A DNA stretch of 64,000 bases from Rhodocyclaceae bacterium (GCA_016704145.1 JADJAS010000001.1:434001-498000), one strand, 5' to 3'. Counted from the first letter of the stretch, positions 28,601-36,554 are shown. Notes: generated by a model from the letters alone, not told the origin. Numbers and translations: made by a program.

Positions 28601-31600
28601 CCGAAGGGTTGCGCACCTGTTCGCCCGGCTTGGCGTTGTTCGCTGCGTCGTAGTCGAAAGCATAGCTGTAGTGCTCGGTACCGCGTAGGCTGTCGAAGAA
28701 TTTTTCTTCGAATTCATGCATATCATAACGGCCGTCGTCATCCGTGGTCAGGTAGCCACGCTCGGCGAGCGCCATGCCCATGTCGTCGATCGAGCGACCT
28801 TTCGGCGAATCGACCATGCGCTTGCCGCCGAATCCGGTTTCGGCGCGCGCCTTCTCGGCGGGATCCATGCCCCACTCGCCGATGAGCTGGTCGCGGTCGA
28901 TGCCCCCCAACTTGGCGATGGCGACGAACATCGAATCGCGCGTCTCGTCGACATACTCCGGGCTGCCAGCCCGCGCACCCTTGCCGACATGATCATCGGG
29001 GGTTAGCTTGGCTGTGAGGAAGGTCCAGGCGCGATATATCGGCTGGGACATGACTTCGCCGCGCACTTCCATTTCAACCTCTTGCCGGAGGGCGAAGGCC
29101 TCCTTCTGCAGCGCCTTGATGGCCTTCGCCCGCGCGCCGTGCAACCATTTCATGTCGCGCAGGCTGCGCGTTGTCAGTTCGTCGGCCGCCGTCGCCCCCG
29201 CTTCCTTGTCCAGCTCCTGGTAGGCCGCATACTCGTCCGGCGTCATGCCGGCCCGCTCCTGCGTCTGGAAGAGCGGCAGCATCGAGCGGCCGTACTGTGC
29301 CAGCTCGATCTGACGTTCGGTGGCCAGCATGCGGTCGAACACCTGGCGGATGCCGTCGGTGATCGTGCCGGCTTCGGGGTACCTGGCAAGGAATTGTTTG
29401 GCCGACGTGTAGACGCTGATCAGCCATCCACGGAACCGCTGGAAATAGCCTTGCAGTTCGATGCTCGGCGCCTTGCCTTCCATCAGGTACGCCTCGAAGG
29501 ATTCAGCCGTGCGCTCGTGATAGCTACGCCGTTCCTCGAAGTTCATCGCGTACCACTGGCCAAGCTGCGCGCCGATGTCGCCCTGAATACCGTGCCACGC
29601 CATGAGGGCATGCACGTCGGCAAGGATTTGCCGCTCGCCGGTCGTCAGCGGTTCGACCCTACTGGCCAGCTCCGCCGCCACGCCGATGTCCGTTTCGAAA
29701 AAGTAATGCCCGGTTTCGTGCAGGAAAGTAGAAAGGTTTGCGCCGGTCAGCAGCGCGATCGTGTTCGTTTCGGGCTGGAAGGCGCCGCGAGGCGCTTCCC
29801 CTGTCTGGAAAAATATCGCAGTCGGGTTATCGCCAAACAGCCCGCCAAGCGCGCCAGTCGCCCGCGTCCAGTGCAGCCCAACACGGTCCCGCTGCATCCA
29901 TAATCTGGTGCGGGCGTGTACATCCGCCAAGAGCGGCATCATCTGCTGCACCGACATAGGCTTGCCGGGGTTCTGCGGGTCGCGTAGCGCCGACCACCCT
30001 TCTTGCGGCACGCCCTCAGCACCTACCGCTCGTGCAGCCCATCCTTTATTCTGAAACGCGCGGAACGTGTCGCCGGAAGGGATTGGCCCATTCACGGCCA
30101 AACCCCCATCCGCCGAGACGGTGAAGGTCAACGCCGGCTCGCCAGTGAAACCGTGTTGCGCCTGCTCTTTACCGTATACGTGGACCTCCAGCCGACCGCC
30201 TGGATCGAAGCTGTCCCCTGGAAGGATTACGCCCCTGGTTGCGTAGCCGGAGAACGGACCAAGCGGTCCAGCATGCGTTCTTTCTGTCTCTGCGCTTCCT
30301 CCAAGATCGTTGGCAGCTGCTTCGGACGCATGGCGTATTCTTTCAAGTAGCCGGGTGTCGTGGGGGTAACGGCTTCCCTCCGGGAAATGGGATAGGAATT
30401 CATCCTCGGCACGTTTTACCTCCTCATCGCTCATCCGGCGGACATCGCCGGCACCCACCACTCTACCAGTGTCATCGAACAGCCGGAAGAAATCTTTATA
30501 GGATTGCGCAAAGTTTTGCCCGCCGATCTGTTCGGCAACGACGTTCAGCATGTGCGAACCGAAGAACGCCTCGGGGGTGACGCCGAGCTGCGCCGCACGG
30601 GCCGCGGCGTAGCTGGAAATCAGCGTCGCGTCGGCTTCGTTCTTCTCCGAAGTGAAGCGGCCGATCTGGTTCAGCCGGTCGAGCACTTGCTGCTTGACGG
30701 TCTGCTGGCTGGCCTCGAACACATCGTCAGCACCCTTCTGCACCAGTGCCTGTTCGACTTCTGCCTGTAGCTCATGCACGGCGCTCGATTGCAGGTATGC
30801 CTGCGCGGTCAGCGCGGAAAAGCCGCCCGGCTCCATGGCCACCAGGGGCGCCAGCGTCTCCAGTTGCGGCCCGGCCATGCTCGCCATCAGGTCGGCCACC
30901 GGCAGGCGGATGTCGTGCCCGCTCACCACGGCGCCATCGATCTGCGCTGCCACGTCCGGCACTGCCTGCGCGAGCGCCCGCCCCAGGCCCGACTGCGCAA
31001 GCGCCCGCGGGGTGATCCATACCTCGGCGATGCCGTCGTTCTCCAGCACCGACTGGAAGAATTCGCGGGCGCTGGCAGGATCGCGCTCGCGCGCCTTGCT
31101 AGCCTCCGCGATCTTGTTCAGTTCGCCGATAACTTCGGCGAGCTTCCCGGCGGTCTGCGCCTGGCGGGCGTCGCCCGTGGCGCTCTTGATCGCCGACACA
31201 AGGGCCACCTGGCCCCCGCCGCCAATCACCGTGGCGATGGCCGTCCGGATCGCGGCGTCGGGGCGTTCCTCCAGATACTCGTCGGCCGTCTTTTCCGGGT
31301 TCAGCACCATCCACCTGTTGAAGTCTTGCCAGAGGGTCGCTACCTGCTCGCCGATCCCTTCCTTGACTACGAAGTTCGCAATTCCCTTGAGCAGGGCGCC
31401 GACACCCTGCTGTACGCCTGGAATGGCGAACAGTTCCTTCATGCCGTATTGCTCTGTGAAGTACTCGGCCGCGGCATCAGGCCCCGCCAGCACCATTGCG
31501 TCGATGGGCGACTTGCCCTTGCCCGTCGCCTCCATGTACGACTGCCCGCCAGCGCTGGCGGCCATCAGCGCCGTGGCGGCCTTGTACGATTGCATCGCGA

Positions 31601-31895
31601 CGCCTGCCGGAAGCGTGATCAGGTTCTGTCCCAGCGACTCGAAGCCGGACGCGACGCCCGCCTCAATGTTGTCCTCAGGCTTGTGCAACGCCATCGCGTC
31701 GCCGCCGCGCTCAGCGAGCATGGCGAGCGCGCGGAACGGGTCACCGATGCGCCGCACCCCCGACCCCCCGAGGGCCTCGATGCCCTGCTGCAAGGTATCC
31801 GCGACGCCGGCGGCGATGCCCCAAAATCCAGCCGGCGCCTGATACAAGGCCCCTTTGACTACCCGCTTGCCGGCGTCAGCGAGGAAGTTGGGCGT
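25665..31895 (-). CDS. Giant phage internal virion protein with metallopeptidase motif, N-terminus lost
   Basis: About 2,076 codons. It belongs to the very large polyvalent proteins of podovirus particles, which are ejected with the DNA. Visible parts: a Gly/Ala-rich start region, a zinc metallopeptidase signature HETGHYF (near 29703-29720), several long coiled-coil helices, a region with RGGYYPIRYD, and a C-terminal part with hydrophobic helices (PAVLGYALKQAL) and an acidic run GGGDDDDDLE. The open frame continues 138 codons further (to 32309), but that extension is the antisense of the polymerase gene, so the true N-terminus was removed at the junction. No start codon with RBS is evident at the new end. 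Confidence 0.7.
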   Translation of the reverse strand, partial: TPNFLADAGKRVVKGALYQAPAGFWGIAAGVADTLQQGIEALGGSGVRRIGDPFRALAMLAERGGDAMALHKPEDNIEAGVASGFESLGQNLITLPAGVAMQSYKAATALMAASAGGQSYMEATGKGKSPIDAMVLAGPDAAAEYFTEQYGMKELFAIPGVQQGVGALLKGIANFVVKEGIGEQVATLWQDFNRWMVLNPEKTADEYLEERPDAAIRTAIATVIGGGGQVALVSAIKSATGDARQAQTAGKLAEVIGELNKIAEASKARERDPASAREFFQSVLENDGIAEVWITPRALAQSGLGRALAQAVPDVAAQIDGAVVSGHDIRLPVADLMASMAGPQLETLAPLVAMEPGGFSALTAQAYLQSSAVHELQAEVEQALVQKGADDVFEASQQTVKQQVLDRLNQIGRFTSEKNEADATLISSYAAARAAQLGVTPEAFFGSHMLNVVAEQIGGQNFAQSYKDFFRLFDDTGRVVGAGDVRRMSDEEVKRAEDEFLSHFPEGSRYPHDTRLLERIRHASEAAANDLGGSAETERTHAGPLGPFSGYATRGVILPGDSFDPGGRLEVHVYGKEQAQHGFTGEPALTFTVSADGGLAVNGPIPSGDTFRAFQNKGWAARAVGAEGVPQEGWSALRDPQNPGKPMSVQQMMPLLADVHARTRLWMQRDRVGLHWTRATGALGGLFGDNPTAIFFQTGEAPRGAFQPETNTIALLTGANLSTFLHETGHYFFETDIGVAAELASRVEPLTTGERQILADVHALMAWHGIQGDIGAQLGQWYAMNFEERRSYHERTAESFEAYLMEGKAPSIELQGYFQRFRGWLISVYTSAKQFLARYPEAGTITDGIRQVFDRMLATERQIELAQYGRSMLPLFQTQERAGMTPDEYAAYQELDKEAGATAADELTTRSLRDMKWLHGARAKAIKALQKEAFALRQEVEMEVRGEVMSQPIYRAWTFLTAKLTPDDHVGKGARAGSPEYVDETRDSMFVAIAKLGGIDRDQLIGEWGMDPAEKARAETGFGGKRMVDSPKGRSIDDMGMALAERGYLTTDDDGRYDMHEFEEKFFDSLRGTEHYSYAFDYDAANNAKPGEQVRNPSALSAGRLDRASIKVLLLPEDAVKLLDARRMLRNDALHPDLVANLFGFSSGDEMLQKLLAADPPNVEIAGRTDARMLEKYGDLTSADAMERAADKAVHNDVRARFVAAEVNALARATGRQTILTPAAKSLAAGMVARLKLRDIRPSQYANAGARAAKAAVKATDLLQKAAEKRNQLINIYATRAAHDALSEVEAALRYLKKFSKDSKNLDADYADQIHTLLERFDLRQISNRAVDKRAALAEWLKAQQDMGLEPELPADLINEAFRKPYKEMTLEEFRGLVDTVKQIEHLGRLKHKLLTTADNRAYAAARDEIVAGIKEHSRGREANTRTATTNRGRIAQALRRFWAAHIKVGTWAYVMDGGKEGGPGWTYLVRSANERGDRETSMRAAATARLSEIMAPVLKRKMGGAGTYFPSVDRSLNRESRIAIALNIGNEGNLQRLLGGENWTQAQLLPVLESLTPQEWQAVQSIWDYFETYRPLIAEKERRVYGKEPNWIEPGTDLSARFDLRGGYYPIRYDPAASQRAEEHADAESARRQMQGAYTSATTRRSFTKSRADAVIGRPLLYTLSGVYTGVDEVIHDLSWHEWLIDANRLLRSKSIDAAIREHYGPEVKAQFKSWAQDIAEGDNGATAAVDVVLSRLRQGISASGLGFNVMSALIQPLGITQSMVRVGTPWVARGVVKYLAHPLDAMREVNAKSAFMEHRARTRFRELNELRNKVQGQTAFNELVGRYTYWAMMRCQQMADVPTWLGAYEKAIADGADETHAVERADQAVIDSQGSGMTKDMAAIERGGPAQRLFTVFYSFMNTALNVGVAKTMTADTPAKRAKLAVDYLMLYTVPAVLGYALKQALTPGGGDDDDDLEKLARKLIAQQLDYLMGLMVVVREFAEVAKTITGGDDLGRDYTGPAGLRLISDAIHLAKQAYQGEFDDAFRKAAVNVIGDATGLPSAQINRSITGGQALAEGRTDNPAALAFGFQKN

Positions 31896-33114
31896 GCGCC
31901 TCCAGGCGAGCAAGACCAGTGCGTCGAAGTACAAGCGCGTCATCGAGGCCACCAGCAGCGACGGCCGGCTGCGCGGGTTGCTGCAATTCTGCGGCGCCAG
32001 CCGCACCGGACGCTGGGCCGGCCGCCTGTTCCAGCCGCAGAACCTGCCGCGACCGACCCATCCACAGGGTGACATCGACCAGGGCATCGAGGCTATGAAG
32101 GCCGACGTGGAAGACCTGGTCTTCGACGACGTCATGGCACTGGCCAGATCCGCGATCCGCGGCGTGATCGTCGCGCCCGAGGGCGGCAAGCTGGTCGTCG
32201 CCGACCTGGCCAACATCGAAGGCCGCGCCATCGCCTGGCTGGCCGGCGAGTCGTGGAAGCTGCAAGCCTTCCGCGAGTACGACGCGGATATCGGCCCCGA
32301 CCTGTACAAACTGGCCTATGCCCGCGCCTTCGCCATCCGCCACGAGGATGTCGCCAAGCCGCAGCGGCAGATCGGCAAGGTCATGGAGCTGATGCTGGGG
32401 TATGAGGGCGGCGTCGGCGCGTTCATCACCGGAGCGGCCAGCTACAACATCGACCTCGATGCCATGGCCGAGGCGGCCATGCCGAGCGTTCCAGGCAACG
32501 TCGCCCACGAGGCGCGCGACTTCCTCGACTGGCGCCAGGTCGAGGAGATGGGCCAGTTCGACCTGGCCGACGAGACGTTTATAGCCTGCGACTCGCTCAA
32601 GCGCTTGTGGCGTGCCGCTCATCCGAAGGTTGCAAGCTGGTGGAAGGAGCTCGAGGAGGCCGCCCGCCGCGCGATCCTGTCGCCTGGGGTCACCACCTCC
32701 GCGCGCAGCATCAAGATGCGCCGCGACGGTGCCTGGCTGCGCATCGTCCTGCCCTCCGGCCGCGCCCTGTGTTACCCGAGCCCGGCAGTTGATGAGTCGG
32801 GAAAAGTAAGCTACATGGGCATCAACCAGTATTCCCGCAAGTGGCAGCGGCTCAAGACCTACGGCGGCAAGCTGGCGGAGAACATCACCCAGGCCGTGGC
32901 TCGCGACGTGCTGGCCAGCAGCATGCAACCTATCGAGGACGCCGGCTACCGGATCGTACTGACGGTGCACGACGAGATTATCGCCGAGGCGCCCGACGCC
33001 CCCGAGTTCAACCCCGACCACCTGGCCAGCCTGATGGCCACGGCGCCGAGCTGGGCCGAGGGCTTGCCCCTGGCCGCTGCCGGCTTTGAAGCCTACCGAT
33101 ACCGAAAGGATTGA
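31855..33114 (+). CDS. Phage DNA polymerase A family, 5'-truncated
   Basis: The C-terminal polymerase domain of a family A DNA polymerase. Motif A (VVADLANIEGRA), the O-helix/motif B (RQIGKVMELMLGYEGG) and motif C (VHDEIIAE) are intact, so the fingers and palm remain, but the 3'-5' exonuclease domain and the start of the thumb are missing. Homology begins near 31897 (RLQASKTS); the 14 codons before it, including the first ATG at 31855, are antisense to the giant virion protein. Intact phage relatives run to some 650-750 residues; this one has 419. It is probably a non-functional remnant. Confidence 0.75.
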   Translation: MTTRLPASARKLGVRLQASKTSASKYKRVIEATSSDGRLRGLLQFCGASRTGRWAGRLFQPQNLPRPTHPQGDIDQGIEAMKADVEDLVFDDVMALARSAIRGVIVAPEGGKLVVADLANIEGRAIAWLAGESWKLQAFREYDADIGPDLYKLAYARAFAIRHEDVAKPQRQIGKVMELMLGYEGGVGAFITGAASYNIDLDAMAEAAMPSVPGNVAHEARDFLDWRQVEEMGQFDLADETFIACDSLKRLWRAAHPKVASWWKELEEAARRAILSPGVTTSARSIKMRRDGAWLRIVLPSGRALCYPSPAVDESGKVSYMGINQYSRKWQRLKTYGGKLAENITQAVARDVLASSMQPIEDAGYRIVLTVHDEIIAEAPDAPEFNPDHLASLMATAPSWAEGLPLAAAGFEAYRYRKD

Positions 33115-33115
33115 C

Positions 33116-33427
33116 ATGACCTTCTTCCAACGCCTGCGCATGACGCGCGGACTTCAGTGGCAGGGCAAAAGACCCTCACTCGCGGAAATGAAAGAGACGG
33201 CCGACGAGTGGCTGGTCGTCGTCGGCGTGCTGGCCTCTCTGTTGCTGGCCTATGGTGTCGTCGGGCGTATGGACTATGAGGAAGATCTGCGGCAGGAGGC
33301 CGTATCGCAGGCCGCCGTCAAGGAGCAGTACCAAGCTGCCGTGCTCGCTTGCCTCAACCATGGTGCCATCCTCTTCGATCGTGAAGCGTTCGAGTGCCGC
33401 GCGACCAGTCTCGGAATGGTGCGGTGA
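33116..33427 (+). CDS. Phage small membrane protein
   Basis: A 103-residue protein with one transmembrane helix (about 34-50, WLVVVGVLASLLLAYGVV), a basic cytoplasmic head and a periplasmic tail with two cysteines (CLNHGAILFDREAFEC). I do not recognise it. ATG 33116 follows AAAGGA and overlaps nothing; its stop overlaps the next start (GTGA). It sits in the early operon between polymerase and nuclease genes. Confidence 0.6.
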   Translation: MTFFQRLRMTRGLQWQGKRPSLAEMKETADEWLVVVGVLASLLLAYGVVGRMDYEEDLRQEAVSQAAVKEQYQAAVLACLNHGAILFDREAFECRATSLGMVR

Positions 33428-33723
33428 GAGAGCGCGATATCGAGGCCTACCTGGTCAAGCGCGTCAAAGCCGTAGGCGGCGAAGTGCGCAAGGTCAGATG
33501 GATCGGCCGCCGCGGTGCGCCGGACAGGCTGGTGATGCTACCCGGCGTTATCTGTTACGCGAACCACGGGACGCTGCCCGCGCAGACTATATGGGTCGAA
33601 CTCAAAGCGCCCGGCAAGCTGCCCGAACCGCACCAAGTGCGCGAACACAACCGCATGCGCGGCAAGGGGCATCGCGTCGTCGTAATTGATTCTCTCAAGG
33701 GTGTCGATGCGCTTCTCGCCTAG
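33424..33723 (+). CDS. VRR-NUC domain nuclease
   Basis: A 99-residue single-domain VRR-NUC protein of the PD-(D/E)xK superfamily. The catalytic pattern is visible: RRGAPDR and, after a beta strand, WVELKAPGK. Start is GTG 33424, overlapping the upstream stop (GTGA); an ATG at 33394 would add 10 residues inside the previous gene. Stand-alone VRR-NUC proteins of phages are thought to be Holliday-junction or flap-type nucleases working with the adjacent SNF2 helicase. Confidence 0.85.
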   Translation: MRERDIEAYLVKRVKAVGGEVRKVRWIGRRGAPDRLVMLPGVICYANHGTLPAQTIWVELKAPGKLPEPHQVREHNRMRGKGHRVVVIDSLKGVDALLA

Positions 33724-35089
33724 GGCCTACCAGCTACAGGCCATCGACCACCTGGCTGCGCACCCCCGCTGCGCCCTGTGGGCGGGCATGGGCATGGGCA
33801 AAACGGTGAGCACGCTCACGGCGCTCGACACGCTGGCCCTGGCCGAGGAGGACATCTTCCCGGCGCTGGTGATCGCGCCGCTGCGCGTGGCCCGCTCAAC
33901 CTGGCCGGCCGAGATCGGGAAGTGGGCACACCTCCGGCACCTGCGCATCAGCCCGATCGTCGGCGACCAGCGCAGCCGCAAGTCGGCCATGAGCACGCAG
34001 GCTGACATCTACACCACCAACTACGAGCAGCTGCCGTGGATACTCGAGCGCGTCGGCGATCGTTGGCCTTACCCGACTGTCGTCGCCGACGAGAGCACCA
34101 AGCTCAAGGGGTTCCGCCTGCGTCAAGGCACGCAAAGGGCGAGGGCGCTGGGCCGCATCGCACACACCGAGCGGGTCAAGCGACTCATCGAGCTGACCGG
34201 CACGCCGGCCCCGAACGGCCTGATCGATCTGTGGGGGCAAGCCTGGTTCCTTGATGCCGGCCAGCGCCTCGGCCGCACGTTCGACGGCTTCCGCCAGCGC
34301 TGGTTCCAGGCAATCCCCGGCGGCGAGGGCTACCAGCAGCTGCGCCCGCTAGCCAATGCCCAGGCCGAGATACAGCTGCGTCTGCGCGACCTATGCCTGA
34401 CCCTCGACCCGCGCGATCACTTCGACCTGCGCGCGCCGATCTGCACCACGCTCCGCGTCGATCTGCCGCCGAAGATTCTCCGGACGTATCGGCAGTTCGA
34501 GCGCGAGATGTTCATGGATCTCGAGGGTAACAAGATTGAGGCATTCAACGCGGCCAGTCGCACGATCAAGTGCCTGCAAATGTGCAATGGCGCCGTCTAC
34601 ACCGACGACGCCGGGAACTGGACGGAGGTACACGATGCAAAAATCGACGCTCTCGCTGAGGTGGTCGAGGAGGCGGCGGGCGCGCCTGTCCTTGTTGCGT
34701 ACCATTTCAAGAGTGATCTTGCCCGCCTGCAAAAAGCGTTCCCTAAAGCACGAGTTCTGGACGTGGAAAGCTCGACTATTGAGGACTGGAACGCCGGGAA
34801 GATTCCGATACTCCTCGCTCACCCGGCTAGCGCTGGCCACGGCCTCAACCTGCAGGACGGCGGCAACATCATCGCCTTCTTCGGCCACTGGTGGAACCTC
34901 GAGGAGCGGGACCAGATCATCGAGCGCATAGGCCCGGTGCGCCAGGCTCAGGCCGGATACGACCGGCCGGTATTCATCTACGACATCGTGGCCGCCGACA
35001 CCGTTGACGAGCTGGTGATGGCGCGGCGCGAGTCGAAGCGATCCGTACAGGACATCCTGCTCGAAGCCATGAAGAGGAAAGGGAAATGA
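33707..35089 (+). CDS. Phage SNF2/DEAD-like helicase
   Basis: A 460-residue SF2 ATPase of the SNF2-like type. Motifs in order: GMGMGKT (Walker A, about 30), VVADEST (motif II, DExx variant), LTGTPAPNG (motif III), and in the second RecA domain HPASAGHGLNLQ (motif V) and ERIGPVRQAQ (motif VI arginines). ATG 33707 starts inside the end of the VRR-NUC gene (17-base overlap), and the stop overlaps the next start by ATGA. Such helicases sit beside VRR-NUC nucleases in many siphovirus and podovirus replication modules. Confidence 0.88.
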   Translation: MRFSPRAYQLQAIDHLAAHPRCALWAGMGMGKTVSTLTALDTLALAEEDIFPALVIAPLRVARSTWPAEIGKWAHLRHLRISPIVGDQRSRKSAMSTQADIYTTNYEQLPWILERVGDRWPYPTVVADESTKLKGFRLRQGTQRARALGRIAHTERVKRLIELTGTPAPNGLIDLWGQAWFLDAGQRLGRTFDGFRQRWFQAIPGGEGYQQLRPLANAQAEIQLRLRDLCLTLDPRDHFDLRAPICTTLRVDLPPKILRTYRQFEREMFMDLEGNKIEAFNAASRTIKCLQMCNGAVYTDDAGNWTEVHDAKIDALAEVVEEAAGAPVLVAYHFKSDLARLQKAFPKARVLDVESSTIEDWNAGKIPILLAHPASAGHGLNLQDGGNIIAFFGHWWNLEERDQIIERIGPVRQAQAGYDRPVFIYDIVAADTVDELVMARRESKRSVQDILLEAMKRKGK

Positions 35090-35409
35090 ACGTGTTAAGC
35101 GAAGCATGCGCCCCCCGCCGCGGGGAGATCGGCGACAAGTGCATCCTTACGGGCCCTTGCGCATTCGAGGCGCCCTCGGCGAAAGTCAGCGACGGCAGCA
35201 CGGCGAGCTACTACGAGCTGCCGGAGGGCGCCACCGAGCTGCAGCACTTGATTTCCGCGCGCAACATGAATGCGCAGATGGGCGAGATTTTCCGGGCTTG
35301 CTACCGCTACGGACAGGCGCCGCACTCCCCGCGAGAGCGCGATCTGCGCAAGATCATTTTCTACGCCAAGGCCGAACTTGAGCGGATCGAGAAGTACGAG
35401 GCGCAATGA
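35086..35409 (+). CDS. DUF3310-like phage protein
   Basis: A 107-residue protein. The middle (YYELPEGATELQHLISARNMNAQMGEIFRACYRYG, shown in parts: YYELPEGATELQHLI and MGEIFRACYRYG) and the C-terminal helix (RDLRKIIFYAKAELERIEKYE) follow the DUF3310/SaV-like pattern of a short motif around GNxxKYxxR with an ensuing helix. The role of that family is unknown, with links to nucleotide kinases in some phages. It is coupled by ATGA to both neighbours. Confidence 0.6.
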   Translation: MNVLSEACAPRRGEIGDKCILTGPCAFEAPSAKVSDGSTASYYELPEGATELQHLISARNMNAQMGEIFRACYRYGQAPHSPRERDLRKIIFYAKAELERIEKYEAQ

Positions 35410-35594
35410 TCCTCACCAACGCCAACCTTGTCGAGTTAACCCAGCGCCGACGCCGCAGCGCGCAGGCCCGGGTGCTCACTGCGCTCGGCGTGCCGTTCCG
35501 CCAGCGCCCCGATGGTAGTATCGTCGTGTTCGAGTCAGACCTACATGCGCCCCCGAAAGAAAGATCGGCACCTCCCGCCCTGCGTCTACGTTAA
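35406..35594 (+). CDS. DUF4224 domain protein
   Basis: A 62-residue protein with the DUF4224 pattern: LTNANLVELTQRRRRSAQ followed by LGVPFRQRPDGSIVV. DUF4224 proteins are small, basic and almost always encoded directly before a tyrosine integrase, so a role in regulating or assisting integration or excision is suspected. It overlaps the upstream gene by ATGA and overlaps the integrase start by 50 bases. Confidence 0.8.
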   Translation: MILTNANLVELTQRRRRSAQARVLTALGVPFRQRPDGSIVVFESDLHAPPKERSAPPALRLR

Positions 35595-36507
35595 GCATGG
35601 CGCGTATTGGCATGTCCGGGCGGGCAAATGGACTCGCCTTGGCGCTGATCTGCCGGAGGCGCTGCGGCAGTACGCTGCCCTGGCCGCGCCCCACACAGAC
35701 AGCCGGATCGCCGGACTGCTGCGCTTATGGCTTGCCAGTATCAAGGTCGCCCCCTCGACGCGCAAGCTGTACGAGCAGTCGGCCAAGCGGATCGCGAACG
35801 TGTTCGCCGAATTCGAGCCGCACCAGATCAAGCCCCGCGATGTCGCCGAATGGCTGGCCGCCGAGTCGGACAAACCGGCATGGGCGAACCGGCTGCGCAA
35901 TGTCCTTAAACTGGCGATGGACAAGGCGGTGCTGCTCGACATGGCCGAGCGCAACCCCGTTGTGTCGGTGCCGCGCGTCGAAGAGCGCGAGCGCACGCGC
36001 TACATCACGGACGGCGAATACTGCGCGATCTACACCAACGCCGATCCGATCCTGCGGATCGTCATGCGCCTGGCCTACTTCACCAGCCAGCGGATCGGTG
36101 ACATCCTCGCCATCCGGCATGCCGACCTGACACAGGCCGGCATCGCCTTCGATCAGCAGAAAACAGGCGCGCGGTTGATGGTGGAGTGGACGCCAGAACT
36201 GCGCCAGGCCGTTGCCGACGCGAGGGTGCTAGCCGGCAATGTGATCAGCCCTCACCTGCTGACCTACCGGGCGAAGCCATGGCGCTATCACACGATATGG
36301 GGGCGCTGGCAGAAGGCGTGTCAAGCGGCTGGGGTAGCCGACGCCCATATCCACGATCTGCGCGCCAAAAGCCTGACGGACGCCACCAGGCAGGGCATCG
36401 ACGCCAAGGCCCTCGCGGGTCATACCGACCAGCGGATGACCGATCACTACGTCAAGCGGAGGATTGTGCCCGTGGTCAAGGCGCCGAAATTTGGCACAGG
36501 ATTTTAG
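35545..36507 (+). CDS. int: Tyrosine-type site-specific integrase
   Basis: A 320-residue phage integrase. A core-binding SAM-like domain (about 50-140) precedes the catalytic domain with all conserved residues: R183 (SQRIGD), K206 (QQKTG), H270 and R273 (HDLR), H293 (GHTD) and nucleophile Y302 (DHYVK). ATG 35545 begins the basic N-terminus MRPRKKDRHLPP, a likely arm-binding segment. Its stop codon lies inside the TTAGAC-GT-GTCTAA palindrome. It should be functional in sequence terms. Confidence 0.92.
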   Translation: MRPRKKDRHLPPCVYVKHGAYWHVRAGKWTRLGADLPEALRQYAALAAPHTDSRIAGLLRLWLASIKVAPSTRKLYEQSAKRIANVFAEFEPHQIKPRDVAEWLAAESDKPAWANRLRNVLKLAMDKAVLLDMAERNPVVSVPRVEERERTRYITDGEYCAIYTNADPILRIVMRLAYFTSQRIGDILAIRHADLTQAGIAFDQQKTGARLMVEWTPELRQAVADARVLAGNVISPHLLTYRAKPWRYHTIWGRWQKACQAAGVADAHIHDLRAKSLTDATRQGIDAKALAGHTDQRMTDHYVKRRIVPVVKAPKFGTGF

Positions 36508-36517
36508 ACGTGTCTAA
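36504..36517. repeat. TTAGAC-GT-GTCTAA palindrome at right end
   Basis: A 6-bp inverted repeat with 2-base spacer covering the integrase stop codon; the same TTAGAC half-site occurs twice at the left end. Candidate integrase arm or excisionase binding site. Confidence 0.35.
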
Positions 36518-36545
36518 TACTCCAGCAGAAAAAACCGCGCAACCA

Positions 36546-36554
36546 TGGGGTTTA
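36546..36554 (+). repeat. Candidate attR core, TGGGGTTTA
   Basis: Second copy of the 9-base repeat. Its last three bases are the orn stop codon (read on the minus strand), so integration here would leave orn intact. Confidence 0.4.

Larger units (their letters stand above)
23297..36554. mobile_element. Defective podovirus-type prophage
   Basis: About 13.3 kb between the glycosyltransferase gene and orn. The left arm (minus strand) keeps distal virion genes; the right arm (plus strand) keeps the distal early operon and integrase. The arms meet inside two truncated coding sequences near 31890-31910. No terminase, portal, capsid, repressor, holin or endolysin is present, so it cannot make particles alone. 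The limits are set on a 9-bp direct repeat next to the integrase and orn; they are inferred, not proven. The gene set resembles temperate podoviruses of betaproteobacteria such as BPP-1 and Bcep22-like phages. Confidence 0.8.

Noticed and set aside
31896..32309. N-terminal extension of the giant virion protein frame
   Set aside because: These codons are antisense to conserved polymerase sequence and show no phage-protein character; the frame is open by GC bias.
31876..33141. 421-residue minus-strand frame over the polymerase
   Set aside because: Opposite strand carries polymerase motifs A, B and C; the antisense frame has no recognisable features.
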